Assembly (NCBI GenBank): GCA_020912385.1
Contig: CP087210.1
Span: 3,100,001 to 3,164,000, forward strand
DNA length: 64,000 nucleotides
Source of the DNA: Neofusicoccum parvum
Lineage: Eukaryota; Ascomycota; Dothideomycetes; Botryosphaeriales; Botryosphaeriaceae
Direction of reading: 5' to 3'
Part shown: positions 12,200 through 22,788 of the stretch, one piece after another
How the letters are laid out: every line of letters starts with the position of its first letter
Position numbering within the stretch: position 1 is the stretch's first letter
Made by a program: the position numbers and the translations under genes
The notes under the pieces: model-generated
Database searches by the model: none
The model's input: the letters and a program-made list of their open reading frames with translations, nothing else
What the model was told of the DNA's origin: nothing

Positions 12200-14024
12200 T
12201 GACGCACTTATGAAGTTACGAACAGTTGAGAAACCATTGCTTGCGCTTCTTTCATTCTAGAAGCGTTTTACCATTCTTGAAACACTGTGGGAGCCAAGCA
12301 AGAAGCAGTGGCAATCACTGTGTGGTTGAACAACTCAACCTTCACCCCTCTTTCAATATCTAATTTAGAAATTCAAATTATCTTGCTCGCTGAGCATGCT
12401 GGTCCAGCAATCTCTCGAGGCTTATCAGAAGGTAGTGTCAGGTATTCTTCACCGGCGTGTCCATCTAAGCGTTACTTCCGACACCTGTGCTCAGAGTCGG
12501 CTTCTCACGCTTAAACTAGCCGCCATTCCATGGCCTTGATAGGGGTGAATGTCTAAGGCATCATTGAGATCTGAATAATGAAATAGTCAAACCGATCCTG
12601 AATGGTGGAGAAACCAGTCAATTTATCGAACAGATGTTTAGGCAAGAGTCAGACTCGATGAACGGGTTGCCGTTCGTATGTTTGGAATTGGTGACTCAAG
12701 ATCCCAGAGGTGTGAGCCTAGCAGCAAAGTCTTGGGTAGGTCCGTAAATTTGGGCGAAGAAAAAACAGCTCTCGTAGTTTGCGAATCGATGCTTCGGTGA
12801 ATCGAAGTGAGTCACGTCGGTTTCAAATACGTCCTCGCCCACCTTCCTGGTCTAACTGTCCGGTGCTCGCCCCAACAGATCGCGTCCTTGGCAAATACAC
12901 CGTGTTGGATGATGAATTTAGCCGGTTCTCACCGCACAACAAGCACCATATGTGGTGTAGTACATATCACTCATCATGAAACACACGGGCTGTCCCATGA
13001 CAGCATGTACCCTCGAGCACGACTAAGCTCACGCATATGTTGATGCTTGAGCTTGGCTAAGAGCGCAGTGACCGCCATCAATCCCGTCTATGCTCGTATA
13101 ATCCACGCTACACCAGTGTCGATACCGGGAACATTAATCTGTCTTTAACCACATTTCGTATCGTAGATTTTATAACAGAATCCTGACGACTTTCGAAAGG
13201 ATCTCTTTTCCCCATCAAATAGCCCCGTTCCAAAGCATTAGAGATTTCAGCCCAGTACGAAGCAGTTCAAACATCACATGCCTAATTGTTACGTAAATGA
13301 GATAGATGATTCTGATCCCAAGCATTCATGCTTTGTGTGCTACGTTGCTTCTGTGAACCATGCGTGATTATTGTGGCTAGGCCATTCTCTACGTCAACTG
13401 ACAACACTCACTCTAAGCTTCGCCTGAATGTTATCTGTTCTTTGCCGAGGCGCTCATATCAATCTCGGAGAGCTAGGCGAAGCCAGCCAAGCAATAATCG
13501 AACTGTGCAACATAGCCTCCCTTTCGACAAAGCGGCTGAGTTTTCTGCCCAAGAAATCCAGTAATGAGGGACAGGAAAGCTCATTGGAGAAACCCGTGTC
13601 ATGTATCCTAGGCGGCCAAGCAAGAAAACATGCCATACTTCGTGATTCCTGTGTATAAACCTTTACTCGTTGGGGGCCTGAAGACTCGTAAAGGCTTCGA
13701 GAACATGATGGTTGTTTCAGGCGTACCAACAGTGCCACTTAACACTGCCACTGCTTACGACGTGGCAGGGGGCTTTGCGGGTTGACCGCTTTAAGCTTAG
13801 GATTAGGATTGTCCCACCACGTCTTGATGCGTGTTGGCGCGGCTTGGCACCCCAGTGCTCATGAGTAATTCACCTATCACAACACGTAGCGGTGGCAAGT
13901 ATCATGAAACCGCTGGCACGGGGCTCCCGGATCAAGTGGCTGTCAGTCGAGATCTGGGGTGACGGCCATCAAGGTCAGAACTTCAGATTTGCCATTGCTC
14001 TGAGACACCAAGACTTGGGTGTCC
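12200..14024. other. Intergenic, no supported gene
   Basis: Moderately AT-rich with frequent stops in all six frames. I see no RNA gene, clear repeat or coding motif. The right end leads into the promoter of the small secreted protein. Confidence 0.55.
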
Positions 14025-14030
14025 TATAAA
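14025..14030 (+). promoter_or_regulatory. TATA box of the small secreted protein gene
   Basis: TATAAA lies 130 bp before the ATG at 14160 and is followed by a pyrimidine-rich leader, the usual layout of strongly expressed fungal promoters. Confidence 0.5.
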
Positions 14031-14159
14031 GCCAACGGCGTCGAGCCTGTCTCCTTGCCATCATCAGCTCCTCGATCAAGCCTAACCACGCAAACAACTT
14101 CTCCACGCCCCAGAAAACCTTACTTCCGCAAGCTCCGAGCTCACCGTCCATCGAACAAA

Positions 14160-14538
14160 ATGCAGAACAAGATCATTGCCCTGTTCTTCGCCCTCGCGGC
14201 CGTCGGTACCGCCATTGACGCCAACGACATTCCCGCTGCTTGCCGCACCAACTGCCAGACAGTTGTTGAGCTCACCCAGCGCTGCGACGCCCAGAACGAC
14301 GACAACGATGCGGGCGAGTACAACTGCGTTTGCACTGCAGCCAATGCCGTTGCCCAGCTCCAGTCCTGCTCCGACTGCGTTGGCCAGAACGGCGGCACCG
14401 ATTTCGATGATGCCGACGAAGCCGCCGAGAACGGTATGACCCAATATTCACCTCTGAGTATTGGAAGATGCTGATAGTGTTCCAGACGTCCTGGAGATCC
14501 TCAACGCTTGCAAGTCTGGTGTCGTGACGGATTTCTAA
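14160..14538 (+). CDS. Small secreted cysteine-rich protein (108 aa)
   Basis: Exons 14160-14433 and 14486-14538; the 52-nt intron begins GTATGA, has a GCTGAT branch site and ends TTCCAG. Residues 1-19 (MQNKIIALFFALAAVGTAI) form a signal peptide. The mature part has eight cysteines spaced CxxxC, C, CxC, CxxC, C with many acidic residues. The spacing recalls eight-cysteine extracellular CFEM-like domains but does not follow the canonical CFEM pattern. A GPI signal is not seen. Such proteins are candidate apoplastic effectors or wall proteins. A TATA box lies 130 bp upstream. Function unknown. Confidence 0.8.
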
Positions 14539-15430
14539 ACATCTAACTTGGCGGCCCCCGCTAGAGGATAGACCCTGAGATCGGTGGCAGGACAACCAGA
14601 CCGTACTTTAGGAGAATGAGATACCATGTTCCTCAACTGCTATTCACCGTGAAACCATTGAGGCGAAGGTTAGCTTGTGAACTCTGTTTCGGTCGCGACA
14701 CAGCTTTTACCAGGGACCACGGTGCAAGGCCAAGTCAGCGTATACGGGCTTGGTCGACGTCAGGTTGGGAGATGCACATTACTCGCAGAACACATCGAGC
14801 CTGGAGTGTCGCGTGAGCACTTTCCGACTCTGTCATGTTCAGCTCTCGAGTCAGTTCTGCCATCCCCAGATTGCAAGCTCGGATCATGCTTTTGAGTCAG
14901 GAGAAATATCATGTCATGCTCAACGCACAGGGACATGCAATTTACAGGTAAAACAACCGTATAACAATTGCTGAGACTTGGGACTACCGGGCACTCCCGA
15001 CTACTCGGCGATCTATTAGTTGTGGTCATATGCCTACATTCCTCATCCACCATTACCCCACGTGGAGACGTCGTGAATGGCAAACAAGCAGAAGGGTCTC
15101 GTTATGGCCTGCGTCTTCAGAGCCCGTGCTCTAACGGGCTTCCCTTGCGTGTGTGGGAGGGTGCGCAGCGGGGAGGACTGTCATTGCCGTCCGAGCAAGA
15201 CTTCACTTTTCCATGCACGCTCCGCTCTGCCTTTCTGCTGCCTCTTCTCTAGCATTGCGTATTGGCTGTGAGCCCTCTCCGCCCTCATAAACAAGACTAG
15301 CGATGGCCGTTTACTCCGCATCACCTCCCCATCACCTCCTCCCTATCCACCCCTCCCCCACCTTTCCCAGCCGCTCTTTCTCTTCCTGATATTAGTACCC
15401 TCCCTCATTCCTTCCTCAACAAGCCCAATA
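14539..15430. other. Intergenic, no supported gene
   Basis: Nothing coding is seen. The last ~130 bp (15300-15430) are strongly pyrimidine-rich on the plus strand, just upstream of the tRNA gene. Confidence 0.55.
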
Positions 15431-15563
15431 GCGTTGGTGGTTTAGTGGTAAAATTCATCGTTGCCATCTGTTGCAGTTCCCCAAGGAGCCTCCCTCCTGA
15501 CAGGACTCCCTGGAGCTCAACACCAACCTCGATGAGCCCCGGGTTCGATTCCCGGCCGACGCA
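15431..15563 (+). tRNA. tRNA-Gly (anticodon GCC) with a 62-nt intron
   Basis: Acceptor halves GCGTTGG and CCGACGC pair, followed by A73. The D arm GTTTAGTGGTAAAAT, the anticodon stem TCATCG/CGATGA and the T arm with GGTTCGATTCC (also the B box) are all present. The anticodon GCC is at 15463-15465. Between A37 (15466) and position 38 (15529) are 62 extra bases, exactly where eukaryotic tRNA introns lie; removing them leaves a normal 71-nt tRNA-Gly. The intron is long for a fungal tRNA intron. A splicing-defective tRNA with an insertion is the alternative. Confidence 0.9.
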
Positions 15564-15567
15564 TCTC

Positions 15568-15571
15568 TTTT
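15568..15571 (+). terminator. RNA polymerase III terminator
   Basis: TTTT begins 5 nt after the last acceptor-stem base of the tRNA, the usual Pol III stop signal. Confidence 0.6.
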
Positions 15572-15758
15572 GCATGCTCGTGCAGGGTGCGTTTTGCTGT
15601 TGGGCAATCTGGAGGGCGAGGTGGTGGATCCGGGAGAAAAGTTTTGACACCAGGGGTCCGTGCATGCAATTCAGCCGACATCCCACCTGGTCTTGCTGCT
15701 GGCGCCACGTTTTGCGGTGATTGCTGCTCGGCTACTATTGGAATGCAACTTTACACAT

Positions 15759-16732
15759 TTATTGAGCTGATATGCCCCCGTCCACCGCCAATGCAGTGCC
15801 CGTAACCCAGGCAGCGTCGTCGGACGCCAGGTACAGTACCGATCGAGCCTGGTCCATGGCTCGCCCAAACCGCTTCAGTGGGAACATGGCTGCTATGGCA
15901 TCATGGCCCAGGGTGCTGTATGCTCCCTTCAGAGCGTCGTCGAGGAGCTGGCCGTACGAGGCTGCAAGGAGTCAGTCAGTACTCGCCGGGTGTCTGCGGC
16001 GTGCGGGGGTTCTGATTGGCTGCACTTACAGCCAGGACAGATGGCGTTGCAGGTGATTCCGAACTGGCCAACTTCCACGGCCACCGTCTTCGTCAGGGCG
16101 ACAATGGCACCTTTCGACGTGTTGTAGTTGACTGGACGCGATCAGCTCGAGCTGTCTCCGTGCTCCATCGGACGCCTACCGATCCCAGGAATCCCGATGA
16201 GAGCCCCGACGGAAGACACGTTCACTATCCATCCCCGGAGGCCGCATTCATGGGGTTCTTGCTTTTTCATCTGCCGGACTGCATACTTGCAGCCCAAGTA
16301 GGCGCCTTTGGTGTTGATCTGGAAATGCCGGTCGAAACTCTCCTCGCTGCTTTCATCAACGGGTGCTGGGTTTGCGGCTTCCGTGCAAATTCCGGCGTTG
16401 TTCACCATTCTGATGCGTAAGTTAGCGTGAATCCAGAGCGTGAGTACAACTTCGACATACATGTCAAGCCTTCCGTACTCAGAGACTGCTCTTTCGATCG
16501 TGCTTTCCACGTTGTCGGCTTTGCTTACGTCTGTCTTGACGTAAATTGCCTTTCCGCCGAGCTCTTTCTGGATCATCTCATGCGTAGGGGTTCCATCGAT
16601 ACCGTCCGGCTTCAAGTCCGCACAAACAACCAATGCTCCTTCCAGTGCGAACTGTCGGCAGATTTCTCGGCCAAACCCCTGAGACGCGCCCGTCACGATA
16701 GCCACTCTGTTGTGAAGGCGTGGTCCTGGCAT
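15759..16732 (-). CDS. Short-chain dehydrogenase/reductase (268 aa)
   Basis: Exons 16732-16461, 16409-16180, 16131-16030 and 15961-15759. Splicing gives a complete classical SDR: cofactor loop TGASQGFG near residue 14, NNAG, an active-site Ser in VSSVGAL, catalytic YNTSK, and the C-terminal family tail WVTGTALAVDGGIS. An acidic residue after strand 2 (CADLKPD) suggests NAD(H) preference. Each intron is 47-52 nt or slightly more with a CTRAY branch site. It is the first gene of the 15.8-42.8 kb enzyme run and diverges from the second SDR across ~1.2 kb. The likely role is oxidising or reducing a hydroxyl or keto group of a cluster intermediate. Substrate unknown. Confidence 0.93.
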
Positions 16733-17690
16733 GGTGGGTGTTCGGAGACGACTGGATGCGCACAGTCGATCGTGGAGAGCAGCGTACCTGTCCTGCACTT
16801 ATCAGTAAACCACAGACTGCCCCCACCTTTCTCTACTTCAGCCAGCTGTCCTGCGGGCTGACTATTATCGGCCAAAGCATCAATTGTAGCTGGTGATCTG
16901 CAGCTCTCGGGGGATCTTTACTACCTGGATGCAATCCTGGGCTTTTGGCCCCCATTCCGATGAGAATCCCGGTCCATGGGCTCCCAATCGAGATAAAAGC
17001 ACCGTCTGACTGCATCCAATAACATGGCTAGTCAGCCTAGCCATCGGCCCTCAAAGAAGAGCAAATAAACCTAAATTCTGCTTTTCTCAAACTTGAGTGG
17101 TCGATGCGCTGTTTCCCCGAGTCGCAATCTATCCGGACAGTCCAGTGGTCTTGGCACGCATGTGCCGCGGACACAAAGGAAAGCCATGCGCCTTTCGATA
17201 CAAACCCTGTCAGAACCTCCTGGTGCTCGAGCGAGGAGGCAGACATTCAACGGCTCTGCGATATATTGGGGGTTTGAACAAAGGCTGAGGTGGCTGTGGT
17301 AAGGGCAGAACCTACGCCTCTTCTGCCTCAGAATATCATTCTGAGAACACTCTTCTCGGGGCGTATGCTTGTAGTTGGTTCCGAGAGTGATATCGATAGG
17401 CAAACGGCACTTCTGGTATATAGAGGATCTATATATGTGGCGCTGAGTAAATGTACGACAACGTTGCACACACTCGGGACCAAGAAGTTGGGCCGACACC
17501 GAGGTGTACATTATGAGGCTCTGCATCTTGGCCCCGGAGCTGGGGTAAATAAGAAATGCGCATAGCTGTTTGGTTCCGAACCATTTCGCTTGGTAATGTT
17601 CGGACTGCTGTCGATTGGTTTCCCGAGTGTGGGGCACGGGAAAGGCATCTTTGCCATCCGGGGAACGGGGCACGGACTTGAACAGTGTTT
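16733..17690. other. Intergenic region between divergent SDR genes
   Basis: No gene is supported. The region probably carries the promoters of both flanking SDRs. Some short ORFs near 17.1-17.7 kb have no motif. Confidence 0.5.
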
Positions 17691-17700
17691 ACCCCGCATG
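17691..17700. promoter_or_regulatory. Shared 10-mer ACCCCGCATG, copy 1
   Basis: Exact copy 200 bp upstream of the SDR start at 17900. The same word recurs at 20846 and, inverted, at 27318. A C-rich C2H2-type binding site is the likely reading, given the C2H2 regulator in the cluster. Confidence 0.45.
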
Positions 17701-17899
17701 AGGGGACGGGGACGCACTTTGGGGAACTGTTCCAGAATGAGAATGCACATGCACGTCTAGAGGTAGACCCGCAAGGGAGCGTGTGGATGGATGTCGACCC
17801 CACATTAGGTGGTTGTGAAGAAGGTTGAACTTGGGCCCGTAATACCACACTTTCGAGCGATCAACTCTATCTTGCTGCAATAGCCTAAACCTATACGCC

Positions 17900-18793
17900 A
17901 TGTCGAAACCCGTCGCAATTGTCACTGGCGCCGCGTCCGGCATCGGGCTTGCGGTGAGCAAGCATCTGCTCTCCAAAGGCTACCGCGTTGCCATGGCTGA
18001 TGTCAACGCCAAAGAAGGGGAGCGCCTCGCGTCGGAGCTGGGTGACGACGCTCTTTTCCACCAAGCCGACGTCTCGGTGTACGCTCAGCAGGCCGCGCTT
18101 TTCCAAAAGGCATTCGCGTGGGGTGGCGGTCGCCTCGACTTCCTGGCAGCAAATGCGGGCATCGATGACCGGCAAAGCCTGTACGAGACGGAGGAGAGTT
18201 TGGACGAGGACGGCATACCAAAGCCGCTGAACCTCAAGACCGTCGAGGTCGACCTCGTTGCCGTGTTCCAGGGAGTGTGGCTCTTCAAGCACTTCGCACG
18301 CAAGGGCCCCAACCCTGGAGGCAAGGTCGTGATCACCTCTTCGGCGGCCGGGTTTTAGTAAGTCAGCGCCCCCACTGCAGCCAAAGCAATACCTGACCCC
18401 CACAGTCCAATGGACTCCAATCCTCAGTACTGCGCAGCAAAGCATGGCCTGGTCGGCCTCACCCGGTCCTGCGGCCCGGTGTTCCTCAAGGAAAACATCA
18501 CCGTCAACTGCATCTGCCCGGCATTTGTCCCGACCAACTTATGCCCGCCGCACATGCTTGCCAAGTTTCCGAAGGAGCATATCACACCGATGACCACCGT
18601 GCTCAAAGCCTTCGAAACATTCCTGGGCGATGATGCAATGACGGGCCAGACGGTGGAGTTGAGCATTGGAGATCTGTTCTTCCGCCAGCAGATCGAGTAC
18701 CCAAACGAGAGCCAGAAGGCGCTGGCTGCAATGGGCGAGACGTTTTGGGCCGAGGCATACGAAAGCGTGCCTCCGGCGAGGAATGGCGTTTGA
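17900..18793 (+). CDS. Short-chain dehydrogenase, 15-PGDH-like (281 aa)
   Basis: Exons 17900-18357 and 18406-18793 with a 48-nt intron that joins AAGFY to PMDSNPQY. Motifs are TGAASGIG at residues 9-16, the D of MADVN (NAD-type), AANAG, TSSAAG and the catalytic YCAAK. The arrangement and length resemble fungal relatives of 15-hydroxyprostaglandin dehydrogenase, NAD-dependent oxidases of secondary alcohols. Its stop is 66 bp from that of the convergent P450. One copy of the shared promoter word lies 200 bp before the start. Probable role: oxidation of an alcohol formed by a neighbouring P450 (inference). Confidence 0.92.
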
Positions 18794-18859
18794 GTCACGA
18801 AGCTTGCATATCAATCTTGCAACTGTACAGTCTGAGTTCATAGTCTATTTGGCGGTACT

Positions 18860-20579
18860 TCAGTAATGCAGTCCTTCCTTTTCCGCCGTCTGGAACGTCT
18901 GTCGAATGATCGCCGCATGTTTCTGTGACCGAGGCTTGATGTCCGTCACGAAGGGATTGGGGACGGACAAGAACCCTCGCACCATTCCCATGTCTGGCTC
19001 AATGGCCTTCCCGTCCGAGTCTCTCTTCTTCGAAATATGGAACCCCCACAGCGTGCGTACAATGTTGATGTACAGCGAACGCTCGGCCAGATGCACTCCT
19101 TGACACACCCGGCGCCCGGCGCCGTACGTAAAGTGGTCGCGCTCGTACGGATCAGAGGCGTTGAGATACTCAGCCGCGCCGAGAGGCCTGTTCAAATACC
19201 GTGCGGGGTCGAATTCTTCCGGGTTGCTGTGGATTGACGGGTCCATGTGAATTGCCCTGGCGGAGTCAGCTCAGGAGCAAAATATACCAACCAGGTGCAC
19301 TTACCACCAGTTCAGCACCACAACAGAGCCCTTGGGAATGAAGAAGCCTTCATACCAATCGTCTTCCGAGCTCGCGTGGGTCATGCCAAACTTATTGACC
19401 GCGCGCCAGCGCAGCACCTCCTTGATCAGGGCCCGTGTGTAAGGCAGGTCTTTCTCGTCCTCCCACTGCGGCAGCCGATCTGATCCAACAACACGGTCGA
19501 TCTCCTCCTGCGCCTTGTCCATGGCTGCGGGAAACAGGGTCATGCACAAGAGGAAGTTGTTCAACGTTGTGGCTGTGGTCTCGGAGCCCGCCTCAACCAG
19601 ACCCCCGCACGAATACGCCGCAAAGAGATCGTCGATGCCGTTCTTTGCGGGGTCATTCAGATAGAACTCTTTGCAGTAGCAGTCCCTGGCAATGCCTTGA
19701 TCGACCTCTTCCTTGAGCTTGTTCCAAAGGTCCAGGTACACCTTGCTGTCGTGCTCGAAGACGGTCTGCCCGAACGAGCGCCAGTTGCCCAGCAGCCACT
19801 GCGGCCACGAGGCCAACGACGGAAAGCTGTCGACCGCATGGGCGCCCGGCGCAGTCATCTCGGTGAGGTTGTCAATGACCTTGAAGACCCTCTTGATCAG
19901 CGGATCCTCCCATGAAGGAATCCGCTTCCCGTACGTCGACAGCATGATGACAGAGGCGGCGTAACGGCGGTTGATCTCGTAGAAGCTCTCGGGCGAGTCC
20001 AGCAGCTCCTTCATCAGCTGCTTTGACTCGTAGTCTTGGATCGGCTGGTACTTGATGGCGGCGGTCGCGCTGAGCAGGGAGTGGCTGTACTTCCGGATCT
20101 GGCGCCACCGCTGGCCGTACGGCAGGAACAGCTGGCGCCGGCCGGCACTGGCCACGTCTTGGGCCAACGGGAGACGGGCGCGCGACGAGTATATCGACGA
20201 GCGCTTGTCCATGAGATCCTTGACTGCCTTGGGCGACGAGAGCCAGATGTAGTCGGTGCCGCCGATCTTGGTGTAGAATATCTCGCCGTATTTCCTGTGC
20301 CACTCGCAGACCTTGTACCGAACCAAGTCGGACTCGGCCAGATCCAGCATGTTGCCGATGAAGGGCAGCCCTTTCGGACCGGGAGGCAGATGGCGGCGGC
20401 GGGAGTCCTGACTCGTCAGCGTCCGCGTCGTGATCCCAAGCGAGACTCCATACCTTCAGCGAGTTGGGCACATAGCAAAAGTACGCGAGCAGCAGGGCAG
20501 CGATAGGCGCAACAACAATCCCGGCAAACCAGACGAGGAAACCCGGTGCTTTGTCGCCCAGTGACGTTGGCGGCAGCAT
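18860..20579 (-). CDS. Cytochrome P450 monooxygenase A of the cluster (541 aa)
   Basis: Exons 20579-20454, 20407-19305 and 19256-18860. An N-terminal hydrophobic anchor (FAGIVVAPIAALLLAYFCYV) precedes the hinge LPPGPKGLPFIGN; the I-helix has EAGSETTATT, the K helix EVLR, and the haem loop YGAGRRVCQG has its Cys near residue 461. This is the CYP2-like fungal type often labelled phenylacetate 2-hydroxylase- or O-methylsterigmatocystin oxidoreductase-like; the label does not fix the substrate. The last intron splits a Trp codon (TG|G). It shares a 423-bp divergent promoter with the flavin monooxygenase, so co-expression is likely. It is a paralogue of the P450 at 22789-24514 with identical length but different intron positions. 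Confidence 0.93.
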
Positions 20580-20845
20580 TGTGGAAGGCAAGAGACAATT
20601 GGGAGACCAATCTTCGCAGCAGACGGCGCTTGTGCTTTGTGGTTGCTGGGTATTGAGTTGCAATTATAAGCGCATGGTGTAACTTCAGCTTTCTGAGGCT
20701 CTGGCTGCCTCTGCCTGACCTTGCGCGAGCCTTGAGCGCGCACCAGACAAATGAGGGGTAATAATCCTCGAGGGGCAGCAGCTGCGTTTCGCGCAGGCTT
20801 CCCGCGCGGCATCCCACAATCCCCAGAGACCAATACCCCACAACA

Positions 20846-20855
20846 ACCCCGCATG
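20846..20855. promoter_or_regulatory. Shared 10-mer ACCCCGCATG, copy 2
   Basis: Lies in the divergent promoter between P450 A (267 bp away) and the flavin monooxygenase (148 bp away). Identical to the copies at 17691 and, inverted, 27318. Confidence 0.45.
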
Positions 20856-21002
20856 TGTGGCGCCTGGCCTGCATACCACCTCCAGGAGCGTCTCCAATTG
20901 GTCCGGCCTCGCATTAAATACAGAGTCAAAACGGTTACATGCAGCCACGCTTCTTGCTTTACCATTGACGAGCTACACCTCAAGCTTTACTGTACATCCA
21001 TC

Positions 21003-22457
21003 ATGGCAATCAACAAAGTCATTGTCGTCGGGGCCGGGCCCTCGGGCCTCCTCCTCGCTCTCCTCCTGGCGAAGAAAGGCATTGCCGTCGATGTCCTTGA
21101 GCAGAACCACGACCTGGACCCTTCGCCGCGTGCAACACACTACGCCCCCCCAGCAGTGTACGAGTTGCGTCGGGCAGGGATCACAGACCAGCTGCGCGAG
21201 GAGGGGTTTGCCCCGAAGACCGTCTGCTGGAGGAAGCCCGACTTCACGTACATCGCCGGGTTGGACGGCAGCGTTCACGACGGCAACCCAGACCGGATGA
21301 TCTGTTTGTCGTTGCAGCGCGTCAGTCAGGTCATATACCAGCACCTCATCCAGCACAAGCACGCCGCTGTCAAGTACGGCCACAAGGTTCTGTCCCTGGG
21401 CCAGGACGAGAAGGAGGCGTGGGTGGATGTCGACGTGGAGAACGAGGGGAAGAAGAGATTCGCTGCCGACTACATTGTTGGCTGTGACGGCGCAAATAGC
21501 CAGATCCGCCGCAGTCTCTTTGGGGATCTCAACTTCCCGGGCAGAACCTGGGACGAGCAGATTGTGGCGACCAACGTGAGGACTCCCTTGACCACGCTCA
21601 CTCTCTGCTTCGCTGACCAGCTCGCAGACTTACTACGATTTCGACCAATTTGGCTGGGAGGACTCCAACTTCATTGTCCACCCGGAGCACTACTACATGG
21701 CAGCTCGCATCTCCAGGGACGGCATGTGGCGTGTCACCTACGGCGAACTGTCCGGACTGACCCACGAGGAGCTTCTTGCCCGACAGCCCATGAAGTTCGA
21801 GAAGATCTTGCCGGGACATCCGAAGCCCCACCAGTACAAGATTGCCAACATCAGCCCTTACCGCATCCACCAACGTATGGCGGACAAGATGAGAGTCGGG
21901 CGCTTCCTCCTGGCTGCCGACGCGGCCCACCTCTGCAACCCATTGTGAGTTGTCTAGACCCATCTTTCTACACGTGATCCTAATGTTCTGCAGCGGTGGC
22001 ATGGGACTCACCGGCGGCATCGTGGACGTCGGCGGCCTGTATGACTGCCTGGCGGGTATCCACGACGACAAAGCAGACGACTCCATCCTCGACAAGTACA
22101 GCGACATTCGCCAGGAGAAGTGGTACAAGCTCAGTGACCCCATCTCCAGTGAGAACCTCCGCAGGCTTTGGAAGGATCCGGAGACCATCGGCGACGAGGA
22201 TGAGTTCCTCCTCGCCCTGAAGAGGACCGCAGTTGATCCCGAGTTCTCCGACGAGTTCCAAAAGGTCAGTACTTGGAATCCATCGGCTCTATGACATGGC
22301 ATGCTAAGTGATGATACAGGGAATTTACGCGCTGCAGCATGACTTCACGCAGTACTACAAGGATGACAAGCCGGAAGAGAAGCCGGCGAGATATGATGCC
22401 AAGCTGGACTGCGAACCGGCCATCTCGTACGTGAAGATCACCACGGCCGTGAAATAA
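21003..22457 (+). CDS. FAD-dependent aromatic-type monooxygenase (432 aa)
   Basis: Exons 21003-21575, 21628-21944, 21994-22264 and 22320-22457. The N-terminal dinucleotide fold has VVGAGPSGLLLALLLAKKG, the middle has the DG motif VGCDGANSQIRR, and a GD-type motif LLAADAAHLCNPFGGMG binds the FAD ribityl chain, with Ala in place of the usual Gly. This is the PheA/TfdB-like class A flavin monooxygenase family, which hydroxylates phenols and similar rings with NAD(P)H and O2. No C-terminal thioredoxin-like domain follows, so it is the short form. The divergent neighbour is P450 A. Likely a ring hydroxylation step (inference from family and neighbours). Confidence 0.93.
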
Positions 22458-22788
22458 ATGTAGATTGGCATAGCTGTATATAGTTTGCTTTCTCAATTCC
22501 ATGCTGGCAAACTGCTGAACGTATCTTGTGTGCATGTGGGGTCCAACCGGTGGGGCACATGCCCGCAAACAAAGGACGGTCGATTCACGTGGAGAGAGCG
22601 AGACGGCATGTCATTCACGCGTAGCCAACGGAACACAAACAAGAATTCCTGGAGAACATGCACGAGGCATAGCTGCAGAAATGGATGGGTGTTGGTGCTG
22701 CACTCATACTATGTCAAAAAGAAGGCGCTGCAGGGTGACAGAAATTACAAAACTAATGGATTTCAATCTATGTCTTCCGCAGCTATGT

